Assembly (NCBI RefSeq): GCF_011388215.1 | Contig: NZ_CP049989.1 | Span: 3,658,001-3,722,000, forward strand | Direction: 5' to 3' | DNA: 64,000 nucleotides | Source of the DNA: Hydrogenophaga crocea | GTDB lineage: Bacteria > Pseudomonadota > Gammaproteobacteria > Burkholderiales > Burkholderiaceae_C | Shown here: positions 9,440 through 17,785 of the stretch, piece by piece | Numbering within the stretch: the first letter of the stretch is position 1 | How the letters are laid out: each line of letters opens with the position of its first letter | Program-made: the position numbers and the translations under genes | The notes under the pieces: generated by a model | The model's database searches: none | The model's input: only the letters and a program-made list of their open reading frames with translations | What the model was told of the DNA's origin: nothing

Positions 9440-10000
9440 ATGACCACCAGCCCGCCCCTCACCCCGCCGCCGCGCGTCGCGCTGGGCACCGGCCTGGCCG
9501 CCTTGCCGGCCGGGGCGATGAACGTGGTGTTCACGCTGGAGCCCGGCGACGCCGAGCCGGCCCGCCTGAAGCTGTGCGCGCGCGACCTGCAGCAGCTCTC
9601 CGACAGCGCGCTGCGCACCACGCAGCTCACGGGCCACGTGTTCTTCGCCTTCAACGGCCTCGAACGCGACCCGCGGCAGGTGCACACCATCCCCGAATGC
9701 CGCGACCTGCTGCGCGCGCTGCACGAGCGCTGGCCCTACTGGATGCACTTCCTGGCGCCCGAGCCCGACCTGTGGACCGTGCTGCTGCTGTGCCTGTTGC
9801 CGCTGGGCCCGGGCGTGCGGCTGCCCAACGGCCGCATCGGCCACGAGCTCGACCGCAAGGCGCTCAAGAACCTCGTGCTCGACCTCACCATCGCCATGCA
9901 CGAGCTGCACGACCACCACAAGCTCGCGCTGGCCGAGCGCCAGCGCATCTTCAAGGCCTCCATGCAGGCCATGGAACGCGCCACCGGCGCCCGGCTCTGA
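9440..10000 (+). CDS. Conserved protein of unknown function
   Basis: This predicted soluble 186-residue protein has no motif I can assign. The sequence has features of a real gene: a compositionally normal core (MNVVFTLEPGD, HVFFAFNGLERDPRQVHTIP) and a C-terminal charged helix (LDRKALKNLVLDLTIAMHEL). No signal peptide is evident. One hydrophobic stretch (LWTVLLLCLLPLGPGV) near residue 115 might be buried or membrane-associated. It lies 13 bp before the NADH dehydrogenase gene on the same strand, so the two are probably cotranscribed. No function is proposed. Confidence 0.65.
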   Translation: MTTSPPLTPPPRVALGTGLAALPAGAMNVVFTLEPGDAEPARLKLCARDLQQLSDSALRTTQLTGHVFFAFNGLERDPRQVHTIPECRDLLRALHERWPYWMHFLAPEPDLWTVLLLCLLPLGPGVRLPNGRIGHELDRKALKNLVLDLTIAMHELHDHHKLALAERQRIFKASMQAMERATGARL

Positions 10001-10013
10001 GGGGGCACGCGGC

Positions 10014-11339
10014 TTGCCAGCGCAGCGCGTGAGCCAGACCCCCTCTCTCCCCATCGTCATCGTCGGCGGCGGCGCCGGCGGCCTCGAACTGGCCTGCAAG
10101 CTGGGCCGCCGGCTCGGTCCGCAGCGCGTGACCCTGGTCGACCGCCAGCTCTTCCACGTCTGGAAACCCTCGCTGCACGAGGTGGCCGCGGGCACGCTCG
10201 ACATCCACCAGGAAGGCCTGTCGTACGAGATGCTCGCGCACGACAACGGCTTCGCGTTCTGCTATGGCGCGCTCACCGGGCTGGACACCGCGCAGCGCCG
10301 CCTCACCGTGGCGGCGGTGCCCGACGGGCACGGCGACGAACTGATCCCCGAGCGCTCGCTGGCGTATGGCGAACTGGTGCTCGCGCTGGGCAGCACGGCC
10401 AACCACTTCAACGTGCCGGGCGCGGCCGAGCACACGGTGGCGCTGAACCAGCCCGCCGACGCCGAGCGCTTCCGCCTGCGCCTGCTGCGCCTGCTCACCA
10501 TGGCCGAGCGGCGCAAGATCGACGGCGGCGAAGGGCGGGTGCAGGTGGTGATCATCGGCGGGGGCGCCACGGGCGTGGAGCTCGCGGCCGAGCTGCGCGA
10601 GGCGGGCCAGGTGCTCACGCGCTACGGCTTCCAGCACCTCGATGCGCGCCACGACCTGCGGCTCACGCTGCTCGAGGGCGCGGACCGCATCCTCGCGCCG
10701 CTGCCCGAGAAGGTGTCGGCCTCGGCCACCGCGCTGCTGCGCGAGCGCGGCGTCGAGGTGGTCACGCAATGCCGCGTCGCGCGCATCGGCCCCAGCGCGG
10801 TCGAAGACAGCGCGGGCCGTGTGTTCCCGGCCGACGTGGTGGTGTGGGCCGCGGGCATCCAGGCGCCGCCGCTGCTGGCCGCGCTGGGCCTGCCGGTGGC
10901 GCGTGGCGGCCAGGTCGAGGTGGACGGCACCCTGGCCGTCAAGGGCGTGCCGCACCTGCACGCGCTGGGCGACAACGCGGCCTGCGCCCAGGCCGACGGC
11001 CGTCCGGTGCCGCCGCGCGCGCAGGCCGCGCACCAGCAGGCCAGCTACCTCGCCGGGCGCCTGCTGCGCCTGGCGCGCGGGCAGGCGCCGCGTGCCCGGC
11101 CCTTCGTGTACCGCGACCACGGCTCGCTGGTCTCGCTGGGCACGCGCAGCTCGGTGGGCAACCTCATGGGCAACCTGTTCGGCGCGAACTGGTTCGTGCA
11201 GGGCCTGCTCGCGCGGCTGATGTACACGAGCCTGCACCTCATGCACCACCAGGCGGTGCTGGGCACGTTGCGCACCGCCGTGCTGGCGTTCGCGCGTTTC
11301 CTCGTGAAGCGCGCGACGCCGCTCGTGAAGCTGCACTGA
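10014..11339 (+). CDS. ndh: Type II NADH:quinone oxidoreductase (NDH-2)
   Basis: NDH-2 is a single-subunit, non-proton-pumping flavoprotein that passes electrons from NADH to quinone at the inner membrane. Two Rossmann motifs are clear: VIVGGGAGGLELA near the N-terminus for FAD, and VIIGGGATGVELAAELRE near residue 180 for NADH. HALGDNAAC near residue 320 is a further FAD contact. The C-terminal 60 residues are hydrophobic and amphipathic (LMYTSLHLMHHQAVLG), as expected for peripheral membrane anchoring. The start is uncertain: TTG 10014 has a GGGGG tract upstream, while GTG 10029 begins nearer the family N-terminus. Confidence 0.92.
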   Translation: MPAQRVSQTPSLPIVIVGGGAGGLELACKLGRRLGPQRVTLVDRQLFHVWKPSLHEVAAGTLDIHQEGLSYEMLAHDNGFAFCYGALTGLDTAQRRLTVAAVPDGHGDELIPERSLAYGELVLALGSTANHFNVPGAAEHTVALNQPADAERFRLRLLRLLTMAERRKIDGGEGRVQVVIIGGGATGVELAAELREAGQVLTRYGFQHLDARHDLRLTLLEGADRILAPLPEKVSASATALLRERGVEVVTQCRVARIGPSAVEDSAGRVFPADVVVWAAGIQAPPLLAALGLPVARGGQVEVDGTLAVKGVPHLHALGDNAACAQADGRPVPPRAQAAHQQASYLAGRLLRLARGQAPRARPFVYRDHGSLVSLGTRSSVGNLMGNLFGANWFVQGLLARLMYTSLHLMHHQAVLGTLRTAVLAFARFLVKRATPLVKLH

Positions 11340-11360
11340 GGCCCGGCGACCGCCGGGCCT
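11339..11360. terminator. Perfect hairpin between convergent ndh and acyl-CoA dehydrogenase genes
   Basis: A 9-bp perfect inverted repeat (AGGCCCGGC / GCCGGGCCT) with a 4-base loop begins at the ndh stop codon and lies before the stop of the convergent gene. It has no U-tract on either side, so it is only a candidate bidirectional terminator. Confidence 0.45.
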
Positions 11361-11372
11361 GCAGCGCGCGGG

Positions 11373-13007
11373 TCAGAGGGCCGCGCGCACGCGCGACCAG
11401 TGCATCAGCCCCTCGGGCACGCCCTCGCGCTCGAACACCGGCGTGTGGGCCCCGCCCGCGGCGTCGAGCCGCGCCACGGCCCAGGCCAGCAGCGTGAGCG
11501 CGAGCGCGTGCAGCAGGTCGTCGGCGGTGTCGAGCAGGGTGGCGCCGCCTTGCGCGCAGCGCGCCAGCCACGCGGGCAGCACGGCGCGCGCCTCGTCGAA
11601 CAGGCGACGCAGGCCGGCGGCTTCGCCGAGTTCGGCCTGCAGGCCGTCGAGCAGTTCGGTGAGCGCGGCGCCGCCGTCGGCGAGCAGCTTGCGCTGCGCG
11701 AGGTCGATCGCCTGGATCTGGTTGGTGCCCTCGTAGATCATCGCGATGCGCGCGTCGCGCACCGTCTGCTCGATGCCGTATTCGTGCACGTAGCCGTAGC
11801 CGCCCCACAGGCCCAGCGCCTCGGCCGGGCCGTGAAAGCCGTGGTGGGTGCAGAAGGCCTTGATCACCGGCGTGAGCAGCGCCGCGAAGCGGCGCTCGCG
11901 CGCGCGCACCGCCTCGTCGCGGTGGTGGTCGGCGAGGTCGAGCGCGAGCGCGGCGCGGTAGGCGAGCACGCGCTGGGCTTCGGTGTAGGTGCGCAGGCGC
12001 TGCAGCGTGCGCCGCACCGCGGGGTGCTGCGCGATGGGCTTGCCCATCTGCACGCGCTCCTCGGCGTAGCGCTGCGCGTTCTGCGCCGCCATTTCCTGGT
12101 GGCCCAGGCCCTGCAGGCCCACGTGCAGCCGGGCCGAGTTCATCATGAGGAACATCGCCGCCAGGCCGCGGTTGGCCTCGCCCACCAGCCAGCCCGTGGC
12201 GCCTTCGTAGCGCATGGCGCAGGTGGCGCTGGCCTTGATGCCCATCTTCTTCTCGATGCCGTCGCAGACCATGGCGTTGCGGCTGCCGTCGGGCAGCCAC
12301 TTGGGCACGAGCGCGAGCGACAGGCCCTTGGTGCCCGCGGGCGCATCGGGCAGGCGGCACAGCACCAGATGCACGATGTTGTCGGTGAGGTCGTGCTCAC
12401 CGCCGCTGATGAAGATCTTGCTGCCGCTGATGCGCAGGCTGCCGTCGGCCTGCGGCTCGGCACGCGTGCGCAGCTGGCCCAGGTCGCTGCCGGCCTGTGG
12501 CTCGGTGAGCGCCATGGCGGCCAGCCATTCGCCGCTGGCGATCTTGGCCAGGTAGCGCGCCTTGAGCGCGTCGCTGCCGTGGTGCTTGAGCGTTTCGTAG
12601 GCCCCGTGCAGCAGGTCGGGGTACATGTTCCAGCCGTGGTTGCAGGCGTCGAGCATCTCGCGCAGGGCGGCGTCGAGCAGCAACGGCAGGCCTTGCCCGC
12701 CCCAGGCGGGGTCGCAGGGCAGGGCGGGCCAGCCGCCTTGCACGAAGGCCTGGTAGGCGGCGCGAAAACCCGGCGGCGTCTTCACCGAGCCGTCGGCCTC
12801 GCGCACGCAGCCGGCCAGGTCGCCCGGGCCGTTGAGCGGTTGCAGCACCTCGCTCGCGAAGCGCGCGGCTTCCTGCAGCACGGCGTCGGCGGTGTCGATG
12901 TCGAGTTCGGCGAAGGCCGGGCACTCGGCCCACAGCGCGGGCGCGCCCAGCACCTCGTCGATCACGCGCCGCATCGATGCGAGCGGCGCTTCGTATCCCC
13001 AGCTCAT
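11373..13007 (-). CDS. Acyl-CoA dehydrogenase
   Basis: This FAD-dependent acyl-CoA dehydrogenase would catalyse alpha,beta-dehydrogenation of an acyl-CoA. Family motifs are MALTEPQAGSDLGQLRT (near residue 170), ISGSKIFISGGEHDL, and IAMIYEGTNQIQAIDLAQRK (near residue 425), whose Glu corresponds to the usual catalytic base. At 544 residues it has the C-terminal extension of the longer class. The ATG overlaps the livF stop by four bases (ATGA), so it is the last gene of the ligase-thiolase-transporter operon and probably acts on the CoA ester made by the ligase. The acyl chain cannot be predicted. Confidence 0.9.
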   Translation of the reverse strand: MSWGYEAPLASMRRVIDEVLGAPALWAECPAFAELDIDTADAVLQEAARFASEVLQPLNGPGDLAGCVREADGSVKTPPGFRAAYQAFVQGGWPALPCDPAWGGQGLPLLLDAALREMLDACNHGWNMYPDLLHGAYETLKHHGSDALKARYLAKIASGEWLAAMALTEPQAGSDLGQLRTRAEPQADGSLRISGSKIFISGGEHDLTDNIVHLVLCRLPDAPAGTKGLSLALVPKWLPDGSRNAMVCDGIEKKMGIKASATCAMRYEGATGWLVGEANRGLAAMFLMMNSARLHVGLQGLGHQEMAAQNAQRYAEERVQMGKPIAQHPAVRRTLQRLRTYTEAQRVLAYRAALALDLADHHRDEAVRARERRFAALLTPVIKAFCTHHGFHGPAEALGLWGGYGYVHEYGIEQTVRDARIAMIYEGTNQIQAIDLAQRKLLADGGAALTELLDGLQAELGEAAGLRRLFDEARAVLPAWLARCAQGGATLLDTADDLLHALALTLLAWAVARLDAAGGAHTPVFEREGVPEGLMHWSRVRAAL

Positions 13008-13732
13008 CCTTTTTTCGCCCCCAGGTAGGTCTCGATCACGCGCGGGTCGGTCGCCAGTTGCGCGGCTGGGCCCGAGAGCACCATGTCGCCGGTTTCGAGC
13101 ACGTGGCCTTCGTCGGCCACGTTGAGCGCGGCGCGCGCGTTCTGCTCCACCAGCAGGATGCTCACGCCGCGTTCGCGCAGCGTCTCGACGATGCGGAAGA
13201 TGTCGCGCACGATCAGCGGCGCCAGACCCAGGCTGGGCTCGTCGAGCATGAGCAGCCTGGGCTGGCCCATGAGCGCGCGGCCGATGGCGAGCATCTGGCG
13301 CTCACCGCCCGAGAGCGTGCCGGCGGCCTGCGCGCGGCGCTCCTTCAGGCGCGGGAACAGCTCGAAGACCTGCTCGAGCCCTTCGCGCCAGCGCGGCGCG
13401 CGCTGCTTCATGGGGCGCCAGCCGCCCAGCACCAGGTTGTCTTCCACGCTCATGGTGCCGAACAGCTCGCGCTTCTCTGGCACCAGCGCCAGGCCGGCCA
13501 TCACGCGCTCTTCGAGCGTGAGGCGCGAGACGTCTTCGCCGTTGAAGCGCAGGCCGCCGCGCTGCGGCAGCAGGCCCATGAGCGCGTTGAGCAGCGTGGA
13601 CTTGCCCGCGCCGTTGGGGCCGATCACGGTCACCACCTGGCCCGCGCGCACGCTCAGCGTGATGCCGCGCAGCACCTCGGCCTTGCCGTAGCCGGCGTGC
13701 AGGTCGTTCACTTCCAGCAGGAGGTCGCTCAT
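13004..13732 (-). CDS. livF: Liv-type ABC transporter ATP-binding protein LivF
   Basis: This 242-residue ATPase belongs to a branched-chain-amino-acid-type (HAAT) importer. It shows Walker A GPNGAGKST, a signature LSGGERQM and Walker B LLMLDEPSLGLAPL, all at normal spacing. It lies 1 bp after the LivM-LivG fusion gene and overlaps the dehydrogenase gene by four bases. Because the operon encodes CoA activation and beta-oxidation enzymes, the transported solute is probably an organic acid and not leucine; that is inference. Confidence 0.93.
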   Translation of the reverse strand: MSDLLLEVNDLHAGYGKAEVLRGITLSVRAGQVVTVIGPNGAGKSTLLNALMGLLPQRGGLRFNGEDVSRLTLEERVMAGLALVPEKRELFGTMSVEDNLVLGGWRPMKQRAPRWREGLEQVFELFPRLKERRAQAAGTLSGGERQMLAIGRALMGQPRLLMLDEPSLGLAPLIVRDIFRIVETLRERGVSILLVEQNARAALNVADEGHVLETGDMVLSGPAAQLATDPRVIETYLGAKKG

Positions 13733-13733
13733 G

Positions 13734-15524
13734 TCAGTGCTCCGTGCCGAGGTAGGCCGCGCGCACTTTTTCGCTGGCCTGGATTTCTTCCGGCGTGCCT
13801 TCGAGCAGCGGGGTGCCGAACTCCATCACCAGGATGCGGTCGGTCAGGTTCATCACGAAGTCCATGTCGTGTTCCACGAGCAGCAGGCTCAGGCCTTCGC
13901 CCTTGAGCTGGCGCAGCACCTCGGCCAGCGCCTGTTTCTCGCGGTGGCGCAGGCCGGCCGCGGGTTCGTCGAGCAGCAGCAGGGCCGGGTCGCTCGCGAG
14001 GGCGCGCGCGATCTCGACCAGGCGCTGCGGGCCCAGGGCCAGGTTGCCCGCGAGCTCGTGCATCTGCTCGCCCAGGCCCACGCGCTGGAGCTGGCGCGCG
14101 GCCTCGGCGAAGGCGCGGGCCTCTTCGGCGCGGTCCAGGCGCAGCATGGCCGCGGCGGTGCCGCTGCGCGTGCGCAGGTAGGTGCCCAGGGCCACGTTCT
14201 CGAGCACGGTCATGTCGGGCACCAGCTTCACGTGCTGGAAGGTGCGCGAGAGGCCGCGGCGCGCGATCTCGCGCGAGGGCAGGCCGTCGACCCGTTCGCC
14301 GCGCAGCCAGACCTCGCCGCCCGACAGCGGCAGCACGCCAGAGATCAGGTTGAAGGTGGTGGACTTGCCGGCGCCGTTGGGGCCGATGAGGCCGAAGATC
14401 TGGCCGGCCTGGATGTTGAAGGCCACACCGTTCACGGCCACCAGGCCGCCGAAGGTGCGGCGCACCGACTTCACCTCGAGCAGCGTGCTGCCCGCGGCGG
14501 GCTTGTCGCGCGCCGGCAGCGTGGCCGTGGTGTCCACGGCGCGCGCGCGGCGGCGTGGCAGCAGGCGCTCGATCGAGGGCCACAGGCCCTCGGGCGCGAA
14601 CTTGAGCACCAGCACCAGCACCACGCCGAAGACGATGATCTCGTAGCTGCCCGAGGTGCCGAGCAGCGCGGGCAGCCAGGTCTGCAGCTGGTCTTCGGCG
14701 AGCTTGACCAGCGCCGCGCCGGTGAACGCGCCCCACACGTGGCCCGCGCCGCCGAGCACCGCCATGAACAGGTACTCGATGCCGAACTTGATGCCGAAGG
14801 GCGAGGGGTTCACGCTGCGCTGCATGTGCGCGAACAGCCAGCCCGAGACGGCCGCGAGCAGCGCGGCGATCACGAAAATCAGCATCTTGTGGCGGAAGGC
14901 CGAAGCGCCCATGGCCTCGGGCATGGTGGAGCCGCCGCCGCGGTTGGCGTTGAGCGCGCGCATGATGCGGCCGGGCCGCGAATCGAGCAGGCGCGTGACG
15001 GCGATCGCCGCCGCGATGGCCACGGCCCAGATCAGCAGGTAGATGCGCCGCTCTTCCTGCAAGCTGATGCCGAACAGTTCGATGGCGGGCACGCCCAGCA
15101 GGCCGTCGTATTTGCCCAGGGCTTCGAGGTTGCCCATGGTGTAGAAGAGCGAGAGGCTCCAGGCGATGGTGGCCAGCGGCAGGTAGTGGCCCGACATGCG
15201 CAGCGTGACCCAGCCCAGCACCACGGCCACGGCCAGCGTGATGGCCAGCCCCGCGAGCAGGCCGATCCAGGGCGACAGGCCCACCTTCACCGCCAGGTAG
15301 GCGCTGGCGTAGGCGCCCAGGCCCGCGAACGCGGCCTGGCCGAACGAGGTGAGGCCACCAATGCCGGTGAGGAGCACCAGGCCCAGGGCCACCAGGCCGA
15401 ACAGGCCCACGTAGTTGAGCTTGGTGATCCAGTAGTCGGGCACCGGCAGGAAGGGCACGGCGGCCATGACCACCACGAAGGCCAGCAGGCCGTAACGACG
15501 CAGGTCCATGTCAGTGTTCTTCAT
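13734..15524 (-). CDS. livMG: Fused Liv-type permease and ATP-binding protein (LivM-LivG)
   Basis: One 596-residue chain joins an inner-membrane permease domain to an ATPase. The LivM part (to about residue 340) has repeated hydrophobic helices and the signature LTGIGGLTSFGQAAFAGLGA. After a basic, polar linker (LLPRRRARAVDTTAT), the LivG part has Walker A GPNGAGKST, the Liv-specific SRTFQHVKLVPDMTVLENV, and Walker B LLLLDEPAAGL followed by LLVEHDMDFVM. The signature region reads LALGPQRLVEIARAL. The start is either ATG 15524, overlapping the livH end, or ATG 15509. Such fusions are known in Burkholderiales. Confidence 0.92.
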   Translation of the reverse strand: MKNTDMDLRRYGLLAFVVVMAAVPFLPVPDYWITKLNYVGLFGLVALGLVLLTGIGGLTSFGQAAFAGLGAYASAYLAVKVGLSPWIGLLAGLAITLAVAVVLGWVTLRMSGHYLPLATIAWSLSLFYTMGNLEALGKYDGLLGVPAIELFGISLQEERRIYLLIWAVAIAAAIAVTRLLDSRPGRIMRALNANRGGGSTMPEAMGASAFRHKMLIFVIAALLAAVSGWLFAHMQRSVNPSPFGIKFGIEYLFMAVLGGAGHVWGAFTGAALVKLAEDQLQTWLPALLGTSGSYEIIVFGVVLVLVLKFAPEGLWPSIERLLPRRRARAVDTTATLPARDKPAAGSTLLEVKSVRRTFGGLVAVNGVAFNIQAGQIFGLIGPNGAGKSTTFNLISGVLPLSGGEVWLRGERVDGLPSREIARRGLSRTFQHVKLVPDMTVLENVALGTYLRTRSGTAAAMLRLDRAEEARAFAEAARQLQRVGLGEQMHELAGNLALGPQRLVEIARALASDPALLLLDEPAAGLRHREKQALAEVLRQLKGEGLSLLLVEHDMDFVMNLTDRILVMEFGTPLLEGTPEEIQASEKVRAAYLGTEH

Positions 15525-16548
15525 CGTGGGGATCAACGAACGAGCGCCACAGCAGCACCGGCAGGATGGCGGTGAACACGATGACTTCCTTGAAGGCACT
15601 GGCCCAGAACGAGCCGAATGCCTCGATCAGCCCCACGCCGAGCGCGCCGACGAGCGCGAGCGGGAAGCTGGTGAGGCCGGCGAACACCGCGGCCACGAAG
15701 CCCTTGAGGCCGATCAGGAAGCCGCTGTCGAAAAAGATGGTGGTGGTCGGACCGATGAGCAGGCCCGAGAGCGCACCGATGAAGGCCGCGAGCGTGAAGC
15801 TCAGCGAGCCGGCGGCGTCGGTGGAGATGCCCATGAGCCGCGCGCCGGTCTGGTTGACCGAGGTGGCGCGCAGCGCCTTGCCGGTGAGCGTGCGGTCGAA
15901 CAGCACGAACAGCGCGGCGATCAGCGCCACCGAGGCGATGAGGATGATGAGCGCCTGGCCGCTGAGCGCGATCGGGCCGAGGCTGAAGCGCTCGTCCCAG
16001 AAGCTCGGGTTGCGGAAGCCCTCGGCGCCGAAGAAGGCCAGGCCCAGGCCGGTCAGCGCGAAGTGCACGCCCACCGAGACGATCAGCAGCACCAGCACGC
16101 TTGCGCTCGCGAGCGAGCGGTAGGCCAGCCGGTACACCAGCGGGCCCATGGGCGTGACCAGGGCCAGCGTGAGCGCGGCCTGCACCAGCATGGGCGGCTT
16201 CTGCGGCGCGAGCCACACGGTGAGGCCGCAGGCCACCAGCGGCAGGGCCGCGGTGCGCACGGCCAGCTTCGCCCAGCGCGCGAGCGGCCAGCTTTCGCGC
16301 CAGGCGCGCACGGTGTCGAGCACCAGCGCCAGCGCCACCATGAGCAGCAGCAGCCACACGGTGCCGGGCACGGCGCCGCTCTGGAACAGCGCCATGGTCA
16401 GGGCCGCGAAGGCGACGTACTCGCCCTGCGGGATGAAAACGATGCGGGTGACCGCGAACACCAGGACGAGGGCGATCGCCACCAGCGCGTAGATCGCGCC
16501 GTTGATGACGCCATCGACCCCGAGGATCGCGGCAATGTTCAGGTCCAT
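15511..16548 (-). CDS. livH: Liv-type ABC transporter permease LivH
   Basis: This inner-membrane permease of 345 residues is almost wholly hydrophobic with about eight to nine helices. It begins with INGAIYALVAIALVLVFAVT and FIPQGEYVAFAAL, the standard LivH opening, and includes FDRTLTGKALRATSVNQTGA and LMGISTDAAGSLSFTLAAFI, the cytoplasmic coupling region. It would pair with the permease half of the LivM-LivG fusion. It is 35 bp after the binding-protein gene and overlaps the fusion gene, consistent with one operon. Confidence 0.92.
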   Translation of the reverse strand: MDLNIAAILGVDGVINGAIYALVAIALVLVFAVTRIVFIPQGEYVAFAALTMALFQSGAVPGTVWLLLLMVALALVLDTVRAWRESWPLARWAKLAVRTAALPLVACGLTVWLAPQKPPMLVQAALTLALVTPMGPLVYRLAYRSLASASVLVLLIVSVGVHFALTGLGLAFFGAEGFRNPSFWDERFSLGPIALSGQALIILIASVALIAALFVLFDRTLTGKALRATSVNQTGARLMGISTDAAGSLSFTLAAFIGALSGLLIGPTTTIFFDSGFLIGLKGFVAAVFAGLTSFPLALVGALGVGLIEAFGSFWASAFKEVIVFTAILPVLLWRSFVDPHDEEH

Positions 16549-16583
16549 GGGTCGCGGTCTCCCGTCAATCCTTCAAATGCCGA

Positions 16584-17723
16584 TCAGTGCTCGAGCTTCC
16601 AGTCGCCGTTGACGACCTTCATCACCACGCCCGAACCGGTCTTGAAACCCCAGTGGTCGGTGGCGGTGAAGTCCAGGATGCCGTGCGTGACGGGCATGGC
16701 GGCCTCGGCCTCGATCGCGTCCTTGAGGGCGGCGCGGAACTCGGGCGTGCCGGGCTTGGCCTTCTTGAGCGCCACCGGCACGACCTTGTCGAGCAGCAGG
16801 TAGGCGTCGTAGGAGTGCGCGGCGAACTGGTTGCGCATGCCGGCGCCGTGGATCTTTTCGTACTCGGCGTTGAACTTCACGCCCACGGCCTTGCTGGGGT
16901 GGCTGTCGGGCAGCTGCTCGGCCACCACCACGGGGCCCGAGGTCACGAAGGTGCCCTCGACGGCCTTGCCGCCCACACGCATCAGGTCGCGCGTGGCCGC
17001 GGCGTGCGTCTGGTAGTACTTGCCCTTGTAGCCGCGCTCGACCAGACCCAGCTGCGGCATGGCCGCGCCGCTCCCCGAGGCCACGATCACCATGGCGTCG
17101 GGGTTGAGCGAGGCGAGCTTGAGGGCCTGCGCGGTCACGCTGGTGTCCGAACGCGCGAAGCGCTCAACGCCCACCATCTTGATGCCGGCCTTCTCGAGCA
17201 GCGGGTTCAGGGCCTGCAGCCACTGCTCGCCGTAGGCGTCGGTGTAGCCCAGGAAGCCCACGCTCTTGACGCCCTGCTTCTTCATGTGCTCGACCATGGC
17301 CTCGGCCATGACGTTGTTGCTCTGCGGCATGCGGAAGCTCCAGGCGTCCTTGCCCGGGGGCAGGCCGATGGGCGAGAGCGCGAGCTGCACGGTGTTCGAT
17401 TCGATCGCCACCTCGGCCATGGGAATGGCCACCGGCGTGGCGACCGCGCCCACGATCACGTCGACCTTGTCCTGGTTGACGAAGCGGCGCGCGTTCTGCA
17501 CGCCCTTGGTGGGGTCGGTGGCGTCGTCGAGCACGATCACGTTGACCTTCTCGCCGCCGATGGTGGACGGCCACATCTTCACGCCGTTGGCCACCGGAAT
17601 GCCCAGGCCCGAGGCCGGGCCGGTGAGCGACGCGCTCACGCCGATGGTGATGTCGGCCCAGGCGGCGCCGGTGAGCGTGGCCGCGACAGCGACGGCCAGG
17701 GTGTGCTTCAGCAGTTTCTTCAT
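16584..17723 (-). CDS. livK: Liv-type ABC transporter substrate-binding protein (LivK-like)
   Basis: This 379-residue periplasmic binding protein starts with a typical signal peptide (MKKLLKHTLAVAVAATLTGA, cleavage probably after AWA). The mature part begins DITIGVSASLTGPASGLGIP, the type I periplasmic fold start, and contains VDVIVGAVATPVAIP and GFLGYTDAYGEQW. I chose ATG 17723 because it starts the signal peptide. It follows the thiolase gene by 62 bp and precedes livH by 35 bp. Ligand specificity cannot be read from the sequence; the context favours an aromatic or other carboxylic acid. Confidence 0.92.
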   Translation of the reverse strand: MKKLLKHTLAVAVAATLTGAAWADITIGVSASLTGPASGLGIPVANGVKMWPSTIGGEKVNVIVLDDATDPTKGVQNARRFVNQDKVDVIVGAVATPVAIPMAEVAIESNTVQLALSPIGLPPGKDAWSFRMPQSNNVMAEAMVEHMKKQGVKSVGFLGYTDAYGEQWLQALNPLLEKAGIKMVGVERFARSDTSVTAQALKLASLNPDAMVIVASGSGAAMPQLGLVERGYKGKYYQTHAAATRDLMRVGGKAVEGTFVTSGPVVVAEQLPDSHPSKAVGVKFNAEYEKIHGAGMRNQFAAHSYDAYLLLDKVVPVALKKAKPGTPEFRAALKDAIEAEAAMPVTHGILDFTATDHWGFKTGSGVVMKVVNGDWKLEH

Positions 17724-17785
17724 GCGTTGTCTCCGGTGGTGTTGCGTGTGCTCGTGGCCCGCACACGCGAGGGCGTGAAATCGGC

